Shown here in pieces: positions 14,758 through 22,686 of a stretch of 37,150 bases of DNA. Where the stretch lies: positions 1 to 37,150 of the forward strand of contig JAXDZV010000004.1 of assembly GCA_034086705.1 (NCBI GenBank), in the 5' to 3' direction. A program made the position numbers and the translations under genes. Position 1 is the stretch's first letter. Every line of letters begins with the position of its first letter. This DNA comes from UMGS1225 sp034086705 (GTDB lineage Bacteria > Bacillota > Clostridia > Oscillospirales > CAG-272). The notes under the pieces were generated by a model. The model was not told the DNA's origin, made no database searches, and worked only from the letters and a program-made list of their open reading frames with translations.

Positions 14758-16122
14758 ATGGTTCCGAAAAGAATTCTATCAGCACTGCTTGCCTCTGTCG
14801 GTGCAGGTGTTGTCCCTCGGACGGGCGCGGCGTATTTGGCAATCGGCAGACAGGAGGAGATGCGCGCTCTCGTAACGGATTTAAGCGCGGTTGCAGACGG
14901 TGGCGCCTGCATGCGGTTGATTGTCGGAAAATACGGAAGCGGCAAAAGTTTTTTGCTGCAGCTTTTGCGGGGCTATGCCTTGGAAAACGGCTTCTTATGC
15001 GCAGATGCCGACTTATCTCCGGAAAGACGGTTTTGCGGCAGCGCCGGCGCGGGGACGGCGACATATCGTGAGCTGATGAAAAACCTTTCCTCTAAGACCA
15101 GTGCAGAGGGAGGCGCTCTGCCGGGAATTCTTTCCAAATGGCTTTCTACGTTGCAAAGTGAAGCCGCGGCGGCAGGTGATTGCCCGGGTACAGAGACTTT
15201 TACAGCAGAGGTGTCGCGTCGCATTTTTGAGGTATTGCGCGATTTGGAAGCACAAATCGGCGGTTTTGACCTTGGAACGGTGCTCAGTGCTTATTACCGG
15301 GCTGATTGCACGGGGGATGATGCGCTGCGCAGCGCTGCGCTGCGTTGGCTGCGTGGAGAATTTCGCACCCGTACCGAAGCACGGGCGGCACTCGGCGTAA
15401 ATGCGGTGATTGATGATGAAAACTGGTATGATTATCTCAAGCTACTTGCCGTGTTTTTCCGGCGCATCGGGTATCGCGGTTTTGTCGTTTTGATTGATGA
15501 ATGTGTCAATCTATATAAAATTCCAAATCGTGTCAGCCGCGAAAAGAATTATGAGAAAATACTCTCTATGTTCAATGACACACTGCAAGGAAAAGCACAG
15601 GGGCTATATCTTTTGCTGGGGGGAACCCCTCAATTTTTAGAGGACGAGCGCCGCGGTCTGTTCAGCTATGAAGCGCTGAAAAGCAGATTGTGTGACAGTC
15701 GCTTTCTAACGGGCCACTATAAAAATTTGATAGGGCCGGTAATTCGGCTGTGCCGTTTGTCCGACAGTGAGATGCTGGCGCTGGTACAGCGAATGGCAAG
15801 GCTGCACGGAGAATTCTACGGTTGGCAGGTACGACTGGAAGATCAAGATATGGAGGACTTTGTGCGCCGCTGCACCGCTCGCGCCGGAGCGGATAGCTTG
15901 ATTACACCACGGGAGATTTTGCGCGATTTTTGCGCAGTGCTAAACATTTTATATCAAAACGAGGATACTAACTATGCGCAGATTGTCGATCAAACGGTGA
16001 CGTTGCAGCACGAAAATTCGGCTGCAGAAGAAGAGACTGCTTCGCTGTCCGACGGCGGCAGCGAAGCAGTACACGCTGCTGCATCGGCGACAACGCTGAC
16101 TTTGTCTGATCTTGATTTTTAA
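14758..16122 (+). CDS. BrxD-like P-loop ATPase (DUF2791 family)
   Basis: 454 residues. Walker A is GKYGSGKS (57-64), Walker B is VVLIDE (243-248) followed by CVNLYKI, and LLGGTPQFLEDERRGLFSYE (287-305) is the sensor region typical of BrxD/DUF2791 ATPases. The C-terminal 40 residues are Ser/Glu/Ala-rich and low in complexity. BrxD is an ATPase of some BREX phage-defence systems, where it occurs with the helicase BrxHI; DUF2791 ATPases also occur with TerB-domain proteins in stress operons. Here only the helicase partner is present, 14 bases downstream with its AAAGGAGG site. The start is placed at 14758 because GGAAGGAGA precedes it; an upstream ATG at 14731 lacks one. No methylase, PglZ or BrxC gene is in the window. 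Confidence 0.82.
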   Translation: MVPKRILSALLASVGAGVVPRTGAAYLAIGRQEEMRALVTDLSAVADGGACMRLIVGKYGSGKSFLLQLLRGYALENGFLCADADLSPERRFCGSAGAGTATYRELMKNLSSKTSAEGGALPGILSKWLSTLQSEAAAAGDCPGTETFTAEVSRRIFEVLRDLEAQIGGFDLGTVLSAYYRADCTGDDALRSAALRWLRGEFRTRTEARAALGVNAVIDDENWYDYLKLLAVFFRRIGYRGFVVLIDECVNLYKIPNRVSREKNYEKILSMFNDTLQGKAQGLYLLLGGTPQFLEDERRGLFSYEALKSRLCDSRFLTGHYKNLIGPVIRLCRLSDSEMLALVQRMARLHGEFYGWQVRLEDQDMEDFVRRCTARAGADSLITPREILRDFCAVLNILYQNEDTNYAQIVDQTVTLQHENSAAEEETASLSDGGSEAVHAAASATTLTLSDLDF

Positions 16123-16136
16123 AGGAGGCAGGAGGC

Positions 16137-18377
16137 ATGCAGCAGGAAGACGCGCTGTTTTACCGCTTAGCGCCTTTTATCCAAGACTATATTTACCAAC
16201 AAAATTGGACGGAGCTGCGAGCTATACAAAATGCGGCAGCACAGGTGCTTTTTGAAACGCAGGATGATTTGCTTTTGACCAGTTCCACGGCGTCCGGCAA
16301 AACGGAGGCGGCGTTTTTCCCGATTTTGTCTATGTTGTGGGAGGATTCTCCGCAAAGTGTGGGTTGTCTTTATATTGCACCGCTGAAAAGCTTAATCAAC
16401 GACCAGTTTTATCGGTTGCAACCGCTTTTGGAAATGGCGGACATACCGCTGACGCATTGGCATGGAGATGTTGGGGCGTCAGAAAAGGAGCGGCTGCTGC
16501 GCGTGCCGCGCGGCATTTTGCAGATCACCCCGGAGAGCCTTGAAAGCCTATTGCTACGCAGACCGAACGATGCAGTACGGCTGTTTGCCCAGCTGCAGTT
16601 TGTTGTGATTGACGAAATACACGTTTTAATGGGTTCAGACCGGGGAGATCAAATTTTGTGCCAACTAACGCGCCTTGCGCGATTGATCGGGCATATCCCG
16701 CGGCGCGTGGGATTGAGCGCCACCATCGGGGAAACGCAAACGGCAGCTGCGTGGCTCGGAGCGGGAACACAGCGGCGCGTGCAGGTGCCGATTGTGACAG
16801 AGACAAATCGGCGCTGGCGGCTTGCAATGGAACACTTTTTTTTGGAGGAGCAGGACACATCTGTACAAAAGGGCGAAAAAGCGCAGCCGGATGCTGCAGA
16901 TCCCGGCTTTTTATATTTATATGCCTGCGTGCAAAATCGCAAGGCGCTGGTTTTTTCCAATTCCCGCGAGGAAACAGAATATGTAACCGCCACGCTTCGG
17001 CAGATTGCGCGGCTACGAGGAGAGCCGGACCGGTTTTTGATTCACCATGGCAACCTGTCTGCCTCTTTGCGTGAACAAGCGGAGGCAAAAATGAAAAAAG
17101 AGGAGGAAAACGTTGTCACTTGTGCCACGGTCACTCTGGAACTCGGTGTGGATATCGGCAGACTGGAACGCGTGGTACAATTGGAGGCGCCGCATTCTGT
17201 CTCAGCTTTTTTGCAGCGACTCGGACGCAGCGGCAGACGCGGCGCACCGCCGGAGATGGTGCAGATTTATCGGGAAGAGAACCCGACACCGGATACGCCG
17301 TTGCCGAAATTGCTGCCGTGGAATCTTTTACGTGGAATTGCGATTGTACAACTTTATTTGGAATCTCAGTTTATAGAGCCGCCGCGTGCCCGTACCCAGC
17401 CGATGAGTCTTTTGTTTCATCAGACACTGTCTGTACTTGCCGCTGCGGGGGAGCTGACCCCGAAGGAATTGGCTGCGCGGGTTTTGACCTTGCCTCCCTT
17501 TGCACAGATTGCAAAGGAAGACTATAAAACGCTGCTGCTTTCCATGGCGGAGCAGGAGTATTTGGAGATGACGGAAGAACGGGGGCTGATCATTGGGTTG
17601 CGTGGTGAGCGCTTGATCAACCACTTTAAGTTTTTTGCGGTTTTCCGTGATCAGAACGCAGAGTATTCCGTGCGCTGCGAATCCAATGAAATCGGTACTA
17701 TCACGGCGCCGCCGCCGGTCGGCGATCGCTTCGCTTTGGCCGGCAGAGTATGGGAGGTTATACAGCTTGATCTTTCCCGGAAACTCGTCTTTGTGCACGG
17801 GGTCCCGGGGAAAATGCAGGTCAGCTGGCCGGGAGATTTCGGAGAGGTGCATACCAGAATATTGCAGCGAATGCACCAGGTATTGACCGAATCGACAGAG
17901 TACCCGTATTTGAAAGAAAATGCTTTGCAGCGTCTGCGCCGTGCACGTGCGCTGGCAGCTTCTGCCGGTATCAGCGATCGGCCGCTGTGTCCTTTGGGCG
18001 GGATGCAATATTGCCTGTTTCCCTGGCTTGGCACGCGTTCTTTCCGAACGCTGCGCAGACTGCTGTTGGCACATGCTGCGGAGTTGGGGCTTTCCAATTT
18101 GGCATATGAGGGTTGCTACTTTATGACTTTTCGGTTGGAAAACAGTTCGCCGCAGACGCTTTTGGACAAGCTGGTCGGCTATGCAGCTGACGGTATCGAT
18201 GCACAGAAGCTGATTGCACCGACGGAAACGCCTGTTTTTGAAAAATATGATCCAATGATTCCGGCAAATTTGCTGCGCCGGGCGTTTGCAAAAGATCGAT
18301 TGCGCACAGATGAGCTGGAGTGGGCACTACCTTATATGGCGGCACAACAGCGTGGCGAAAAAGGAGAACAGATATGA
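16137..18377 (+). CDS. Lhr-like superfamily 2 DEAD/DEAH helicase (BrxHI-like)
   Basis: 746 residues. Helicase motifs in order: the Q-like TELRAIQ (25-31), Walker A STASGKT (50-56), APLKSL, HWHGDV (108-112), ITPESLE, Walker B DEIH (159-162), SAT (194-196), HHGNLS, and motif VI QRLGRSGRRG (360-369). About 370 residues of C-terminal sequence follow, with a winged-helix-like part and an unassigned end. The order and the HWHGDV and HHGNLS motifs are those of Lhr-type helicases, which translocate on nucleic acid using ATP. It forms a gene pair with the BrxD-like ATPase and its stop overlaps the next start by ATGA. Whether the pair acts in phage defence, repair or a stress response cannot be told from sequence. 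Confidence 0.85.
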   Translation: MQQEDALFYRLAPFIQDYIYQQNWTELRAIQNAAAQVLFETQDDLLLTSSTASGKTEAAFFPILSMLWEDSPQSVGCLYIAPLKSLINDQFYRLQPLLEMADIPLTHWHGDVGASEKERLLRVPRGILQITPESLESLLLRRPNDAVRLFAQLQFVVIDEIHVLMGSDRGDQILCQLTRLARLIGHIPRRVGLSATIGETQTAAAWLGAGTQRRVQVPIVTETNRRWRLAMEHFFLEEQDTSVQKGEKAQPDAADPGFLYLYACVQNRKALVFSNSREETEYVTATLRQIARLRGEPDRFLIHHGNLSASLREQAEAKMKKEEENVVTCATVTLELGVDIGRLERVVQLEAPHSVSAFLQRLGRSGRRGAPPEMVQIYREENPTPDTPLPKLLPWNLLRGIAIVQLYLESQFIEPPRARTQPMSLLFHQTLSVLAAAGELTPKELAARVLTLPPFAQIAKEDYKTLLLSMAEQEYLEMTEERGLIIGLRGERLINHFKFFAVFRDQNAEYSVRCESNEIGTITAPPPVGDRFALAGRVWEVIQLDLSRKLVFVHGVPGKMQVSWPGDFGEVHTRILQRMHQVLTESTEYPYLKENALQRLRRARALAASAGISDRPLCPLGGMQYCLFPWLGTRSFRTLRRLLLAHAAELGLSNLAYEGCYFMTFRLENSSPQTLLDKLVGYAADGIDAQKLIAPTETPVFEKYDPMIPANLLRRAFAKDRLRTDELEWALPYMAAQQRGEKGEQI

Positions 18378-18964
18378 CGGAAAGAGAAAAAATGGAGGCA
18401 GGCTATTTATATCTACCCAGCGGGGAGTTGGTAGAACATCGCTACCGCATTCAGGACGCGGTTCATGCTTATAACCAGATTCCTCCTTCCCATTACGCGC
18501 AGCGCGCACGGGAGATTAAAAAAATTCTCGGAAAAACAGGCGAAAAGATAGACATTCTTCCGCCTTTCAAATGCGAATACGGCTACCATATTACTGTTGG
18601 CGAAAATTTTTTTGCCAACTACAATTTCATTGTTTTAGACGGCAATACGGTTACCATCGGCGATAATGTGCTGATTGCACCGAATGTAAGTATTTATGCG
18701 GCGGGACATCCGTTTGACCCGGAGCAGCGCCGACAAGGGCTGGAATATGCCTTCCCCGTACGCATTGGCAACGGCGTTTGGATTGGCGGCAGCACTACCA
18801 TCATTGGCGGTGTCAGCATAGGGGACAATACTGTGATCGGCTGCGGCAGCGTCGTGCTGCGGGATATTCCTGCCGGAGTATTGGCAGCGGGAAACCCATG
18901 CCGTGTTATCCGGAAGTTGACAGAGGCCGACCGGGAAAAATACCGCATCGCGCCGCAAGACTGA
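18374..18964 (+). CDS. Maltose/galactoside O-acetyltransferase family protein
   Basis: 196 residues. Residues 1-55 match the Maa/LacA N-terminal helical cap (MTEREKMEAGYLY). The rest is a left-handed beta helix of hexapeptide repeats (VTIGDNVLIAPNVSIYAAGH, IGNGVWIGGSTTIIGGVSIG, NTVIGCGSVV), with the catalytic His in YAAGHP and the typical end AAGNPCRVIRKL. It transfers acetyl from acetyl-CoA to a sugar hydroxyl. The start at 18374 shares ATGA with the helicase stop and has AAAAAGGAG before it. Overlap suggests translation coupling to the helicase, but acetyltransferases of this type are common and may be unrelated in function. The length is usual (about 185-200). Confidence 0.9.
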   Translation: MTEREKMEAGYLYLPSGELVEHRYRIQDAVHAYNQIPPSHYAQRAREIKKILGKTGEKIDILPPFKCEYGYHITVGENFFANYNFIVLDGNTVTIGDNVLIAPNVSIYAAGHPFDPEQRRQGLEYAFPVRIGNGVWIGGSTTIIGGVSIGDNTVIGCGSVVLRDIPAGVLAAGNPCRVIRKLTEADREKYRIAPQD

Positions 18965-18967
18965 GCC

Positions 18968-19465
18968 ATGCGGTACCGTATATGGGCGGCACTGGGAGCA
19001 GGGGCAATTGTATGGGTACTGCTTTGGACTTTTTTTGGTGTTTTACATGTGCCAAAAGGCGGCGCATGGGCAGGGATTTTTGCACTGTTTACCATGGGGG
19101 TGCTGTATGCCGTTCTGACAGGTCGACAACGTGCACAGACACGCCGCTGCGAAGAGGTGCTACAGGGAAAACCGGCGCCGCGTATTTGGATTTCGGCGTG
19201 GTATCGTACGGCACGCGGGGTTCGAAGCTGCCGTATTTATGTATTTACAAACGATATAATATTGCTTTCCTGCAGTATGCGTGGAACGATTTGCCGAACG
19301 CTGCCCGGCGAAACGACAAGACTGGTGCGCCTGCAGAAAACCACTCTGCGATTGACAACGCGGCAGGGGAGTGTATACCTGTTGCATTGCTCTGCCCGGG
19401 ATGCCGACCGCTTTTGTGCGGTTTTTGGGCAAACAGCGGCGCAGGAAAGAACGGAAAGGATTTAA
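18968..19465 (+). CDS. Small membrane protein of unknown function
   Basis: 165 residues. Two membrane spans at about residues 6-27 and 33-52 are followed by a cytoplasmic-looking domain of about 105 residues with alternating beta-like segments (RIWISAWYRTARG, SCRIYVFTNDIILLSCSMRG, LRLTTRQGSVYLLHCSARDA). The layout resembles a two-helix anchor with a PH-like or bPH domain, but no family is recognised with certainty. It follows the acetyltransferase stop by 3 bases and precedes rbfA by 3 bases, so it belongs to the same transcript. Ribosome binding relies on upstream coding sequence; no strong site is seen. Confidence 0.6.
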   Translation: MRYRIWAALGAGAIVWVLLWTFFGVLHVPKGGAWAGIFALFTMGVLYAVLTGRQRAQTRRCEEVLQGKPAPRIWISAWYRTARGVRSCRIYVFTNDIILLSCSMRGTICRTLPGETTRLVRLQKTTLRLTTRQGSVYLLHCSARDADRFCAVFGQTAAQERTERI

Positions 19466-19468
19466 ATT

Positions 19469-19909
19469 ATGGGAAAATACCGGACAGATCGCATCAATGA
19501 ACAGTTCACCGACGAGGTGGCGCGTATTTTACGACAAATCAAAGATCCTCGCATCAGCGGCTCTTTTATCAGTGTGACGCATTGCACGGTGACACCGGAT
19601 TTAAAATATGCAAAGATTTATTATTCCGTGCTTGAGCAACCCTCGCGACCGACGGACCACAAACGGCTGCGGCAGGGGCTTACAGCAGCATCCGGATATA
19701 TCCGTCGGGAGCTTGCGCGTACACTGAATCTGCGGTTGACACCGGAGCTCTCTTTTTACGCAGACGACTCTTTGGCACAGGGGGCGAAGATTCACTCGTT
19801 GTTACAGGCGGTGGAGCCGTCTTTACGTGCGGCAGAACAAAGAGATGCCGCAGAAGCTGCAGCAGCAGCCCGTGCTGCAGAAAATACAGACGGAGAGCGG
19901 GTGGAATGA
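19469..19909 (+). CDS. rbfA: 30S ribosome-binding factor RbfA
   Basis: 146 residues. The family opening YRTDRINEQFTDEVARILRQ, then IKDPRI, ISVTHCTVTPDLKYAKIYYS and ELARTLNLRLTPELSFYADDS correspond to the KH-like fold of RbfA, which binds 30S particles during late maturation of 16S rRNA and in cold adaptation. The last 25 residues are Ala/Glu-rich and variable. It is followed by nrnA with an overlapping ATGA, and by truB, an arrangement common in Firmicutes (usually nusA-infB-rbfA-nrnA-truB). Here infB and nusA are absent upstream; unrelated genes stand in their place, so the cluster has been rearranged. GGAAAGGATTTAAATT precedes the ATG. Confidence 0.95.
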   Translation: MGKYRTDRINEQFTDEVARILRQIKDPRISGSFISVTHCTVTPDLKYAKIYYSVLEQPSRPTDHKRLRQGLTAASGYIRRELARTLNLRLTPELSFYADDSLAQGAKIHSLLQAVEPSLRAAEQRDAAEAAAAARAAENTDGERVE

Positions 19910-20901
19910 TGGCCAAAAAGGAAACAATTCACCTGAATTTGTCGCAGGCGGCGGCCCTGTTGCGGATGCGTGAGCACTATATTGTGCTTTGTCATGCAAA
20001 TCCGGATGTGGATGCGATTGGCAGCGCAGTGGGCTTGTGCCGCATTTTACGCCGTTTGGGAAAAGGAGCACAGTTTTTGTGTCCGGATCCAATACCGGCA
20101 CAGTATACTTTTTTAACAGAACAGCAAGAGGTTTTAACGCTGCAGACTGTATCTGCATCCGATTTGCGGGAAAAACCGATTGTGACGGTGGACACTGCCG
20201 AGCTTTCGCTCAGCGGGCAACTGTGCGATATGCTTGCTGCACACCCGCCTTTGCTTTCTTTGGACCACCATGCTGCCTGTAAGCCGTTTTCACAATATTT
20301 GTATTTGGACGCACGGGCGGCGGCTTGCGCGGAAATGATTGCAGCGCTTGCACAGGAATTGGGAGTGGGCATGACTGCCGCAATTGCGTTGCCGCTGTAT
20401 GCAGGGATCAATGCGGACACAGGCGGCTTTCGATATAGCAACACCACACCGCAGACACATTTACGAGCTGCGGAACTGTTGTCGCAAGGAATAGACGGCA
20501 CGGCTGTGAATAGGCATTTGTATGAGGACCGGTCTTTGTCGGAAATTGCGGCTTTGCGGCTGGCACTGACACAGATGCGGCTTTGCTTTGACGGACGTGT
20601 TGCCGTTGTGTCGTTTTCTGCCGCCATGCTGCAGGAAAACGGTTTAAAAGATACAGATTTAGACAGTGTGGTTAATCTGCTTCGCTCCATACACGGTGTT
20701 GGGATTGCGGCGGTGCTCAAGCCGCGGGGAGAGGAGTTGTATAAGGTTTCCATGCGCTCTAAGGGGCAGTATACGGTCAATGAAATTTGCGCTGCATTGG
20801 GCGGCGGCGGACATGCTTGTGCAGCGGGATGCACGGTCAGCGCAAAGACGTCGCAGGCGGCAGAACAACTTGTTCTGGCGCAAATTGCAAAAGCGCTGTA
20901 G
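19906..20901 (+). CDS. nrnA: DHH-family oligoribonuclease / pAp phosphatase
   Basis: 331 residues with the DHH/DHHA1 arrangement. Motif I is HANPDVDAIGS (His30), motif II is the Asp in TVDTAE (Asp96), motif III is LDHH (119-122), and the fourth metal-ligand Asp lies in NADTGGFRYS. The DHHA1 domain ends with ALGGGGHACAAGC. NrnA degrades short oligoribonucleotides and removes the 3' phosphate of pAp in the cytoplasm, using Mn. The start overlaps the rbfA stop by four bases (ATGA); a second ATG follows directly, and either may be used. The length is near the usual 310-320. Its place between rbfA and truB is the normal one in Firmicutes and supports the call. Confidence 0.94.
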   Translation: MMAKKETIHLNLSQAAALLRMREHYIVLCHANPDVDAIGSAVGLCRILRRLGKGAQFLCPDPIPAQYTFLTEQQEVLTLQTVSASDLREKPIVTVDTAELSLSGQLCDMLAAHPPLLSLDHHAACKPFSQYLYLDARAAACAEMIAALAQELGVGMTAAIALPLYAGINADTGGFRYSNTTPQTHLRAAELLSQGIDGTAVNRHLYEDRSLSEIAALRLALTQMRLCFDGRVAVVSFSAAMLQENGLKDTDLDSVVNLLRSIHGVGIAAVLKPRGEELYKVSMRSKGQYTVNEICAALGGGGHACAAGCTVSAKTSQAAEQLVLAQIAKAL

Positions 20902-20911
20902 GAGAAAGTCC

Positions 20912-21835
20912 ATGAATGAGAATATGCCAAACGGTGTTTTGGTGTTGCATAAGCAAAGCGGCTGCACTTCTTTTGACTGCGTAGCTGCGGTACGCCGACT
21001 ATACGGTATCAAAAAAGTCGGACATGCCGGAACGTTGGATCCGGATGCTGAGGGGGTACTGCCGATTTTGCTTGGAAGCGCGGCGCGTGCCGCGCAGTTT
21101 CTGACCGAGAAAGATAAGAAATACCAGGCGGTTCTTCGTCTTGGAGTTAGAACGGATACGCAGGACGCCGGCGGTACGGTGCTGCAGCGTTGTGCAACAG
21201 TACCGCCTGCGGAGGCGGTGCAGGCTGCAGCTGCAACAATGGTCGGTGAGATTCTTCAAACGCCGCCGATGTATTCGGCGCTGAAGATCGGCGGCAAAAA
21301 GCTGTGTGATTTGGCGAGGCAGGGTATCACGGTTGAAAGGCAGCCGCGTCCGGTTACGGTATATGCGCTGGAGCTTTCTCCGTGCGGCACGACAGAATAC
21401 CGCATGCGGGTTCACTGCAGCAAGGGCACATATGTGCGCACATTATGTGCAGATTTGGGGGATAAGCTGGGATGCGGGGGTATTATGGTGTCATTGTGCC
21501 GCACGCAAAGCGGGCCGTTTCAGCTTTCCCAAAGCGTAACGCTGGAAGCGCTTTCTGCAATGACACAGCCGCAGCGTTTGAGTTGTCTTTTGCCGACGGA
21601 AGATCTTTTTACGTCTCTGCCTGTCTTGATATTGCCCGCTTTTTTTGAAAGGCTATGTCGCGCAGGACTAGCTGTGGCGCTCGGGAAATTGCCCAAGCCG
21701 GCACAGGAGTTTGCCATGGGAGCACAGCTTCGCTTGTATGGGGCGGATGGTTTTTTTGCTTTGGGACAGGTAGTGCTCGGCACCAACGAAGACCCGATGG
21801 TGCCTGCTGTGAAAGCGTTACGACAGTTTTCCTGA
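20912..21835 (+). CDS. truB: tRNA pseudouridine(55) synthase TruB
   Basis: 307 residues. The catalytic motif GHAGTLDPDAEGVL holds the nucleophile Asp43; KQSGCTSFD near the start, KKYQAVLRLG, PPMYSALKIGGKKLCDLAR and GTYVRTLCADLG are the other family blocks. The C-terminal 70 residues form a PUA-like extension (GAQLRLYGADGFFALGQVVL). TruB makes pseudouridine 55 in the T loop of tRNAs. Start at 20912 (MNENMP) follows GTAGGAGAAAGTCC; the frame is open farther up but overlaps nrnA without a ribosome site. The riboflavin kinase gene ribF, often next in Firmicutes, is not here; the proline operon follows after 71 bases with its own promoter. Confidence 0.96.
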   Translation: MNENMPNGVLVLHKQSGCTSFDCVAAVRRLYGIKKVGHAGTLDPDAEGVLPILLGSAARAAQFLTEKDKKYQAVLRLGVRTDTQDAGGTVLQRCATVPPAEAVQAAAATMVGEILQTPPMYSALKIGGKKLCDLARQGITVERQPRPVTVYALELSPCGTTEYRMRVHCSKGTYVRTLCADLGDKLGCGGIMVSLCRTQSGPFQLSQSVTLEALSAMTQPQRLSCLLPTEDLFTSLPVLILPAFFERLCRAGLAVALGKLPKPAQEFAMGAQLRLYGADGFFALGQVVLGTNEDPMVPAVKALRQFS

Positions 21836-21845
21836 AAGAGCAGAC

Positions 21846-21874
21846 TTGCATTTGCGCGGACAATATGGTATCAT
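21846..21874 (+). promoter_or_regulatory. Promoter of proBAC
   Basis: TTGCAT (21846-21851), 17 bases, TATCAT (21869-21874), 32 bases before proB. No proline-responsive T-box or hairpin is visible in the short leader. Confidence 0.65.
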
Positions 21875-21906
21875 AGACCGCAAACAAAGGAAGAGGAACA
21901 AGGAAC

Positions 21907-22686
21907 ATGCGAATCGTAATTAAGCTTGGAACTTCAACGCTGACGCATTCTACGGGGCGTTTAAATATCCGGCGGGTGGAGGAGCTTTGCAAGGTGTGCA
22001 GCGACCTCAAAAATGCAGGGCATGAGATTGTGTTGGTTTCCTCCGGCGCCATTGCAATGGGGGTAGGTAAGCTCTCGCAAACGGAGCGACCGGCAGACAT
22101 TCCTGCAAAGCAAGCGGCAGCTGCCGTAGGACAGTGTGAACTGATGTATATTTATGACAAGCTGTTTTCGCAATACCATCATGTGGTGGCACAGCTTTTG
22201 ATAACCGGGGACGACATTGAAAATCCGACTCGTGCCGCGAACTTTCACAATACACTTTTTCGCTTGCTTGAATGGGGAACACTGCCGATTATCAATGAAA
22301 ACGATACCGTTGCAACTTCGGAAATCGTGATCGGGGATAACGATACCCTTGCTGCTATCGTAGCAAAAACCGTACAGGCACAGCTTTTAATTCTTTTTTC
22401 CGATATTGACGGATTATACACTGCCGATCCACATAGCAACCCGGAGGCCGAGCTGATCCCCTTTGTGCAAGAGATCACACCGGAGCTTGTACAGCTTGCC
22501 TGCGGTCCCGGGAGTAAGTTTGGAACAGGCGGCATGCAGACCAAACTCGGCGCAGCGCAAATTGCCATAGATGCAGGTGTTACCATGGTGATAGCCAACG
22601 GTACGCGTCCCGGTGCGTTGTACGATCTAATGGAGGGTAAGCCGGTTGGCACGAAATTCATTCCTAAAGGGGGTAGCTGTATATGA
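21907..22686 (+). CDS. proB: Glutamate 5-kinase
   Basis: 259 residues, the amino-acid kinase domain alone, without the C-terminal PUA domain of the E. coli enzyme; such short forms are common in Firmicutes. Motifs seen: IKLGTSTLTH for phosphate binding, VSSGAIAMGVG, NFHNTLFRLL, PIINENDTVAT, GDNDTLAAIVAKTV, FSDIDGLYTADP and GTGGMQTKLGAAQIA. It phosphorylates glutamate with ATP in the first step of proline synthesis. AAGGAAGAGGAACAAGGAAC precedes the ATG. The stop TGA overlaps the proA start (ATGA), consistent with channelling of the unstable glutamyl phosphate to its reductase. Feedback control by proline is expected from the family. Confidence 0.97.
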   Translation: MRIVIKLGTSTLTHSTGRLNIRRVEELCKVCSDLKNAGHEIVLVSSGAIAMGVGKLSQTERPADIPAKQAAAAVGQCELMYIYDKLFSQYHHVVAQLLITGDDIENPTRAANFHNTLFRLLEWGTLPIINENDTVATSEIVIGDNDTLAAIVAKTVQAQLLILFSDIDGLYTADPHSNPEAELIPFVQEITPELVQLACGPGSKFGTGGMQTKLGAAQIAIDAGVTMVIANGTRPGALYDLMEGKPVGTKFIPKGGSCI

